DNA of 14,274 nucleotides from Lobulomyces angularis (lineage: Eukaryota; Chytridiomycota; Chytridiomycetes; Lobulomycetales; Lobulomycetaceae), in the NCBI GenBank assembly GCA_027604685.1, contig JADHYX010000498.1, positions 1-14,274 of the forward strand. The letters are read 5' to 3'. The position numbers were made by a program, and so were the translations under genes. Every line of letters starts with the position of its first letter. The stretch's first letter is position 1. The notes below the pieces were generated by a model. That model did no database searches, was not told where the DNA came from, and saw only the letters and a list, made by a program, of their open reading frames with translations. This document shows positions 8,918-14,274 of the stretch, one piece after another.

Positions 8918-10632
8918 CTATAAAACAAGTTTTCCTTTTTTTAATCTCTTTTTTTCCAACTTTTTGGAATCTTTTTTTCTTTCCTTTTCTTCAAATTTTT
9001 TCTGTTCCTCAGGACTTAATTTACTGACTGCATTTTGCTTTTCTTTTTTTCCCTTAAATTTTATTTTCTCAAGTTCTTCTTTTCTAATCCATTCTAGTTC
9101 TTTTATAATTTTTGAATTAGCTGCAATCCTGATTCTCTTTACTCTATCCCTTATCTCAAAGGAAAGTTTTCCAAATTGCCCTATGTAATCTACTACATCT
9201 AAACTTAACAATGTTAACTTTTGCATTAGTTCCTTAAATTTTTCGGAGTCTTGCTTGATAACAGGAAATCTAAATTTGAACTGTAAAACTTTTGAAACTG
9301 GTTTTTCTAAATCTATTGGTCTAAAAACGAAAAAAAAAAATTAGTTTATTTTCTTTATTTTTTGTTTTTCAAAACTAACTGTTCAGGTTTTTCTTTAGGT
9401 TGATCAGTAAAGATAATTGATTCAATCAAAGGTGACAAATATTCACTACCATTTCCATCAAGATCCAAACCACACGAGTTCCACAAAACTTCCAATACTT
9501 GAGTATCATTAAAAAGATGATTTATAAATTCCTGATTGTCAGAATATAGTTGATATTGGTCTTTGGGAAACTTTGAATTTACTTCTCTTGCTTTAGTAAA
9601 TTCGTACTTGAAAAAAAAATTAAAAAAAAAAAATTAAAAAGTATCAAGAGAATTATTATTATCATTATTTTTTATTTGTTAAAAAAAAAAATTTTACATT
9701 AAATATACCAAATCATATCTAGATTTCACAATTAAATGTGAATTAAGCTTCGGTAGCAAGGCAAAGATAAAATTATCACACTCACAGTCCATATTGAAAT
9801 TTAAAGTTACAAAATCGTGTGTATATCCGCTCCTAAAAAAGTCGTAAAGTACTGAATAAAGATCATGACGAGGTTTGCACTAATAAAAAAATTTAGCTGG
9901 GAAAAGAAAAGTTATATTTTACAGTGATGTAACCATAAACGTCCTTAACGTAGTTTCTACCAGTAGCAAAAAATAAGAAATCTACAAAAAAAAAAAAAAA
10001 AAAAAAATTATGTTATCTGTTAGAAAAATAAATAAAAAAAACCTTTTGGTGAATCTTGAAGCAGCATTTGATCATTCACCCCAACTTTAGAAAATTGGTC
10101 TTCCCAAATAGATCTAGTAGCATCAGACCTAATTAACGAAACAAAAAAATTAATTTAATAAAAAAAAATAAAAAATAAAAACCAAGCATTAGCTCTAACA
10201 GAGTTCACAAAACGGCCATAGAGATATAGTGCCAAATATACAACAAGAAAGGCAACAACGGTACCCTCAATAAAAAAATCTTCCCCTTTAAAATGTTCTA
10301 AAAAATTGTTACTTTTCGAGTTTAACAAAGGATTCTTTAGATCTGTTTGAAATTCTGAAAATTTTTTATCTTTTTGTTGCAGTTTTTTTTGGCTTTCTAG
10401 CTTTTCTTCTTCTTCTAGTTCATCGTGAGAATCTTCTGAATTATCTAAGTTTAAAAAGAAAAAAAAAAAAAAAAGGTTTAAAAAAAGAAAAGTAAAAATA
10501 TGAAATGAAAGAAAAATAAAAAAAATTTTTGAGAAGATATTTTTATTTTTTACCTTCCGTATGAGATAATACACAGTTAAGAAGAAGAAGAGTTATAAAG
10601 CAACAAAAAATGAATTTATACTTCAATTTCAT
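8918..10632 (-). CDS. CCDC47: CCDC47-like ER membrane protein (7 exons)
   Basis: CCDC47 is an ER membrane protein that, in the PAT complex with Asterix, shields transmembrane helices of multipass proteins during insertion; it is also linked to calcium homeostasis. Exons: 10554-10632, 10183-10444, 10043-10128, 9923-9981, 9709-9879, 9380-9606 and 8918-9320. They join to 428 residues with a TAG stop (human CCDC47 is about 480). Residues 1-24 are a signal peptide (hydrophobic core FITLLLLNCVL). An acidic Glu-rich lumenal stretch follows (about 27-50). One transmembrane helix lies at about 85-103 (GTVVAFLVVYLALYLYG), followed by NAWS, matching the family's QAWF region. The cytosolic part runs to a C-terminal coiled coil and a very basic tail (KKLEKKRLKKGK), as in the family, where it contacts the ribosome. 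The start is the ATG giving a perfect signal peptide. Identification rests on overall order and the C-terminal third. Confidence 0.88.
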
Positions 10633-10682
10633 TTCAAATAAAATAAAACCCTATTTCACCAAAAAGAAAAAGTGTTGAGGAA

Positions 10683-11075
10683 ATGGATCTAAAACAGGTG
10701 TATGAAAATCCGATGTTAAAACAACATGGACAAACAGAGGCTTGTAACAAGTAAGAAGTGGTTTGGACCCTAGATTATTTTTTCAAACCAACAGAGTACT
10801 GTTGACAGTATTTAATACTAACTTTTGTAAGTGTATGTATGAATAGAATAAAACTCGAAGTGTTTAAATTGAATAAAAAATAAAATTAATTAAAAAAATA
10901 TAATAATTAAAATTAGTCAAGCTCAAAAATTTTAATTTTTATAGCTTTGTTTTGTTTTTTTTTGGCTACTTTTTTCCTTTTGTTTCAACGATTTTATTGC
11001 ATTAAAAACAAATTTAAAATAGTTACTTTATTTTGTAAAACAACTTTTTCTCATTGTTTTTTTTTATTTTTTTAA
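10683..11075 (+). CDS. Possible small spliced gene for a short membrane protein
   Basis: I do not recognise it. The ATG at 10683 opens a well-composed frame (MDLKQVYENPMLKQHGQTE) that stops in 10752-10754 unless spliced. A GTAAG donor at 10751 and a CAG acceptor ending at 10794 give a 44-nt intron that keeps the frame open (KVLLTVFNTNF). A perfect GTAAGT donor follows at 10827. Splicing from there to a TTTTATAG ending at 10944 would add a hydrophobic segment (LFCFFLATFFLLFQ) and end at 11075, 76 residues in all. If the second intron is retained, the protein is about 39 residues ending at 10846. The start is only 50 bp from the CCDC47 start on the opposite strand, implying a shared promoter. 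The last exon is T-rich, so its coding potential is doubtful. Confidence 0.33.
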
Positions 11076-11211
11076 ACAATTTTTTTTTCTAATTTTCTTT
11101 ATTTTTTAGAACTTTTTTTTTTTTTTTTTTATAATAAGAAATGTTATAACAGAAAAAGAAAAAATTTAATATTATCTATCAATGGAAATAAAATTTTAAA
11201 TACAAAAATAA

Positions 11212-11945
11212 TTATGGAAAAATAGGGCCACATGGTGAGTTATCAGTTAAGTAATTTAGACCATTGCAATTACCTAAAGAATTAAATAAATTAACTTGTA
11301 AAATATTTTTGATATTTTTGTTACCAGGTCTATTATAAACACACATGGAAACCCAGTTGTTGCTCCCTTTGCATTGAGCTGAAGCACAACCTATGTAAGC
11401 AGTAGTTTTCCAGGCTGCAGCAGTGAAACTCATGCAACTAGACTTTTGATTTCCATTTCCTCTGCAATCACCATTGGACCAATATTTTGAACCGGAAAAG
11501 TAGTTTTTAACTACATCAGCTGGTGCAGGTTTATAAGTGCTCCAGAATCTATTCATTCCAGCGTGGTATCCATTGCCGATGTTGTTCAAATCGCAAGTTG
11601 ATGCCATTGAGTTGGCACCAATTTGAGCTTCATCTCGCAAATAAGGAATTTGTTTCACGGCAGGAACTCCAAACTGTTTACGAAGATTGTTATGAGTAGT
11701 TTCCCTATTCAATTTTTTTTTTTTTTTTTTTTTTCAAGTCATCAATATAAAATGAACTGGATTTTTTACCATTCATCACTTGCTTCTGGAGAAGTGTCAG
11801 CAGTAGTGAAGACTTCAACAATGGCTGAGTCCTCTACAGCAGTGCTCTTGATTAAAGGTGAGCCGATAACATTTGTTTGCTCAATAACTGCAACACTTTG
11901 AATGTTTGAAATCAAAGCAATAAGAACGGAAATTTTAAGTAACAT
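11212..11945 (-). CDS. Secreted cysteine-rich CAP-superfamily (SCP/TAPS) protein
   Basis: CAP proteins are extracellular cysteine-rich proteins with an alpha-beta-alpha fold, often lipid binding. Exons 11770-11945 and 11215-11704 (stop TAA at 11212) are separated by a 65-nt intron, and the split codon rebuilds Trp59. The product is 222 residues. Residues 1-18 are a signal peptide (LLKISVLIALISNIQS), followed by an acidic Ser/Thr-rich linker of about 40 residues. The CAP domain starts at HNNLRK (63-68), continues through GANSMASTC and AAAWKTTAYIGC, and reaches the CAP2-like signature CVYNRPGN. About 30 residues with cysteines follow. Compared with the usual family, the GHYTQVVW motif reads MSFTAAAW and GENLYW reads GMNRFW, so His and Glu of the cavity tetrad appear to be missing. 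This suggests no metal-dependent site. The gene has a good TATA box upstream. It could be a surface or exported protein. Confidence 0.88.
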
Positions 11946-12018
11946 TATGTTTTAATTTTTTTTTGAAAAATTTCTTGTTTTTTTTTTTATTATAGTTACT
12001 GTAGGGAGTTCTCTAACT

Positions 12019-12029
12019 CTATTTATAGT
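12019..12029 (-). promoter_or_regulatory. TATA box of the CAP-protein gene
   Basis: Reading the minus strand, ACTATAAATAG lies about 75-85 bp before the CAP start codon, inside a relatively G+C-richer patch (about 11996-12060). Context and spacing fit a TATA box with a 40-50-nt leader. No other gene here shows an equally distinct one. Confidence 0.55.
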
Positions 12030-12943
12030 TTTTGACATTTAGTTGTCTTTTGTCACTGATCCAAAAATTGGAAGAATTATTATATTGGAAGTTTTTGGAA
12101 CCAGTATAATTTTAATTTTAACACATCTCCACTACCTCCTAAATCTCAATCGGAAGAGAGTTTGAAATTTACAAAAAAAAAAATAAATAAAAAAATTAAA
12201 AAAAAAAATTAAAAAAAAAAATAAAAAATGATAAACTTTTTAAGACAAAAAAAAAAAATAAAAATAAAAAAGAAATTAAAAATCAATTTAACTTTAACAT
12301 TAAAAAAATTTTAAATTAAATTTTATCTTCCCATTAACTAAATCCTAATTTGCTGGATTTTAGCTGAAGACATTCTTTTATAGAATTTTTTAATTGTTTA
12401 GCGGAATAATCTTATAAACCAAAATGCAAAACAAATTTCGTTTTTTAAGAATAAACAATTAAAGACATTTAAAAAAAATTACCAACATCAATTATTCATT
12501 TTTTTTTTTTTTATATAAAAAGATCCAAAAATTCTTTTTTTATTATACTTTTACCCCTTGTTCATCTTTCTTTTTTTTTTTTCATTGCTGTTGCAATTTA
12601 GTATAATATCCTTTACTTAATCTTCAGTAAATTTTTTTTTAACTTTTTAGTTAACCAATGTGATATACTATTTTTTTACTTGGTGTTTTTATATTTAATT
12701 TAATTTTATCCAAAACATTACCTGAAAATGAACTAAAGTTAAATAACTTTGAAATTACTAAAAATTATAAACTGTAGTAATACAAAAAAAAAAATAAATA
12801 ATTAAACATAAAAAATAAAGAAAAAATAAATAAAAAAAAAATTATAAGAAATGTTTAATAATAGTGATGAAAAAATTACATTAAATGCAGTTAATAAGAA
12901 AAATTTTAAAAAAAAAAGAATAATGATAGTTGAAAACTTAAGG

Positions 12944-13108
12944 CTATTCTATAGATTTTTCTATTAAAATCTGGTTTGGGTTTGCCAAGCGTTTGTGCCA
13001 AATTTGCCTGTCAAATTGTTTCTGCAGTACGCGAAAAGGTTTCAAAAACGTTATTTTTTGAATGACAAGTTTGTTAAAAAAATCCGTTGTGCTATTTGTT
13101 ATTATCAT
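12944..13108 (-). pseudogene. Possible scrap of a Copia-type polyprotein
   Basis: A 54-codon minus-strand frame reads QIWHKRLANPNQIL near its C-terminus. This resembles the WHxRLGHPN motif of the GAG-pre-integrase domain that precedes integrase in Ty1/Copia polyproteins. The usual Gly-His is Ala-Asn here, no zinc-binding HHCC or integrase sequence follows, and stops bound both ends. It could be a relic or a coincidence. Confidence 0.18.
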
Positions 13109-13292
13109 TTTTCAGAAACAATAGAATGGTCATCCACCCTGCATTCCTTTTTGCAATTATATTATATTATAAATAGTGTTAAATGACTAAACCTAATTAA
13201 AAATCCAATTTTATGTGTTTTTAAAAAAAGTATCATCAGTTTATCACATCACGAAAAACTGTATTTCAACTGTAGCTCGCCGAATGTGAACC

Positions 13293-13526
13293 ATGCTCAT
13301 AAACTCTCTTTTTGGAGCTCAACTAAACAATAAACTTATTTTTGTTTTAATTTTTTTGGCAATCCCAGCACAAACAATAAATACATTTTGGAAACAATTA
13401 AGTAGCAATCAAATATTTAATTTTCCCATTCCTACAACAGCACAACAATTAAACAAAGAAAGGCTTTTAGATAATAAAAATTATGAAAGCAGATGGCAAA
13501 AAATCTTTGAGAATTGCAATTTTTGA
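13293..13526 (+). CDS. Hypothetical small protein with N-terminal signal or anchor
   Basis: I do not recognise it. It is a 77-residue frame with a balanced composition, unlike the Phe/Lys artefacts elsewhere. Residues about 14-28 are a hydrophobic stretch (KLIFVLIFLAIPAQT) after a short polar start, consistent with a signal peptide or membrane anchor. The rest is polar, with Asn/Gln and one Cys near the end (ENCNF). An upstream ATG at 13282 is followed directly by TGA, so the ATG at 13293 is the likely start. It ends in TGA, unlike the recognised genes, which use TAA or TAG; that is a mild warning. It could instead be an exon of a larger gene. Confidence 0.35.
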   Translation: MLINSLFGAQLNNKLIFVLIFLAIPAQTINTFWKQLSSNQIFNFPIPTTAQQLNKERLLDNKNYESRWQKIFENCNF

Positions 13527-13551
13527 TCAACAGGATTAAAAAGTTAATTTT

Positions 13552-13619
13552 TGTCCTGGACAGTGAGTGCTGGCTGGTATAAAAATGTGTTTGACTCCGA
13601 AACTGGTTTCACCAGAAAC
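13552..13619. repeat. Cluster of short dyads (TGTCC/GGACA and GAAAC/GTTTC)
   Basis: TGTCC-T-GGACA at 13552-13562 is a perfect 11-nt palindrome. At 13599-13619 the word GAAAC, its complement GTTTC, then GAAAC again occur with 2- and 4-nt spacers. Two mutually exclusive hairpins are therefore possible, plus CTGGT/ACCAG at 13603-13615. The patch is less A+T-rich than its surroundings. It could be a structured non-coding RNA or binding sites; neither is shown. Confidence 0.4.
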
Positions 13620-13812
13620 TTTAAGCTTAAATTACTAATTCTGTATTGAATATTGTGGTAACACAGAAGTAGAAACAATTATATAACCAAAAAAAAAAAA
13701 AAGCAACAGAAAAGTTAACAAAAAAAAATTCTATTTGGTTATTAATAAAAAATATTTTTATTTATAATTATTTTAATATTTCATTTTTTTTTTTTTCTAA
13801 ATTCAATTTTAT

Positions 13813-14274
13813 TTAAATTTTTTCAGATTTTTCTCCTTTTTCAGCAGCTTCAGAAGCTTCTAGTTCAGCTTCACGAGCTTCTTTTTCTGGGAAAATGTGA
13901 GCAGTGTTTGGAATAAGGATGAAAACTAAAAGACCACCAAGAGCAACACCACCAAGAGAGATCCATAAACCGAGTTCCAAGTTTTGGAAGTTAACAACTC
14001 TTTTACCATCAACTTTTCTAGGAGTCATGCCTAATGCATCAATTAAAAGAGCTGACCATTTTCTTGCAATGTTACCACCACCATTAGAACAACTATAAGT
14101 TATTTTTTAAGTTAAAAAAATGTAAAATAATATCCTTTTTTTTTTTTACCTCATCAAGGTTGCAAAGAAAGTAGCTTCAATACCATCTGGGCATAATTGA
14201 GCAGCCATGACAAGGAAAGGAATTTGTTGAAGGTAAGAAATAGCATAAGTAATAACTCTTCCTCCGAATAAGAA
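13813..14274 (-). CDS. BT1-family (folate/biopterin) transporter, C-terminal part, cut by the window edge
   Basis: BT1-family proteins are 12-helix major-facilitator-type carriers of folates and pterins in kinetoplastids, plants, alveolates, oomycetes and cyanobacteria. Exons 14150-14274 (open at the window edge) and 13813-14092, joined over a 57-nt GT-AG intron, give the last 134 residues with a TAA stop. The fragment shows a membrane helix (AISYLQQIPFLVMAAQLCP), then the family hallmark IEATFFATLMS followed by SNGGGNIARKW, then a last helix (GLWISLGGVALGGLLVFILIPN). It ends in a Glu/Ala/Lys-rich tail (EKEAREAELEASEAAEKGEK) likely in the cytosol. The substrate cannot be told from the C-terminus. 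The 5' end and promoter are outside the window. Confidence 0.82.

Larger units (their letters stand above)
11946..13292. other. Low-complexity intergenic region
   Basis: The left 120 bp carry the CAP promoter. From about 12170 to 12950 the sequence is dominated by A and T runs with AAAATA-type simple repeats and no gene. At 12944-13186 base composition becomes less biased and short frames are open on both strands: a 62-codon plus frame at 12995-13186 and a 54-codon minus frame at 12944-13108 (listed separately). Confidence 0.6.

Noticed and set aside
8964..9188. 74-codon plus-strand frame
   Set aside because: It is an antisense shadow of the charged CCDC47 C-terminus, giving Ser/Phe-rich sequence.
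12180..12860. AAAATA-type runs as a functional repeat or replication origin
   Set aside because: They match the general homopolymer background of every intergenic region here, with no distinct unit or boundary.
1..14274. tRNA, rRNA, CRISPR arrays, insertion sequences or operons
   Set aside because: I found no B-box-like GGTTCGA words with a clover-leaf context, no spaced direct repeats of array type, and no transposase motif. All solid genes are split eukaryotic genes.

Overview
The window is nuclear DNA from a very A+T-rich, intron-rich microbial eukaryote. The evidence is that every recognisable gene is eukaryote-specific (Nuf2, NSUN5/Rcm1, CCDC47) and is cut by many short GT-AG introns. 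I placed 30 introns of about 38 to 138 nt, most with a T-rich run before the AG. Reading frames use the standard code, and the six complete recognised genes plus the edge gene end in TAA or TAG. A folate/biopterin (BT1-type) transporter at the right edge argues against an animal or typical fungus and favours a protist such as a stramenopile or alveolate relative. The clade cannot be fixed from this window.

Layout from left to right: (1) a divergent pair of coiled-coil paralogues of unknown function, 575-1432 on minus and 1989-2837 on plus, with identical three-exon structure and a shared 556-bp upstream region holding a polypurine tandem repeat; (2) about 1.06 kb without a convincing gene, containing a hairpin just after the plus paralogue's stop and a G+C-rich 19-bp palindrome; (3) a complete 12-exon gene for the kinetochore protein Nuf2, 3901-5881 plus; (4) convergent to it, an 8-exon rRNA cytosine-C5 methyltransferase of the NSUN5/Rcm1 type, 6248-8323 minus; (5) a 7-exon CCDC47 gene, 8918-10632 minus, coding for an ER membrane protein; (6) a possible small spliced membrane-protein gene starting 50 bp from CCDC47 on the other strand; (7) a secreted cysteine-rich CAP-superfamily protein, 11212-11945 minus, with a clear TATA box; (8) about 1.9 kb of low-complexity DNA with a possible retroelement scrap, a small signal-bearing ORF and clustered short dyads; (9) the 3' end of the BT1-family transporter, 13813 to the right edge, minus.

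The genes do not form a pathway. They are separate housekeeping functions (chromosome segregation, ribosome modification, membrane-protein biogenesis) next to a secreted protein and a transporter. The least explained part is the divergent coiled-coil pair: a tandem-inverted duplication that kept both intron positions and phases while the protein sequence diverged strongly. No known mobile element, CRISPR array, tRNA or rRNA was found. All exon models come from reading frame, splice signals and family motifs by eye and have no transcript support here.
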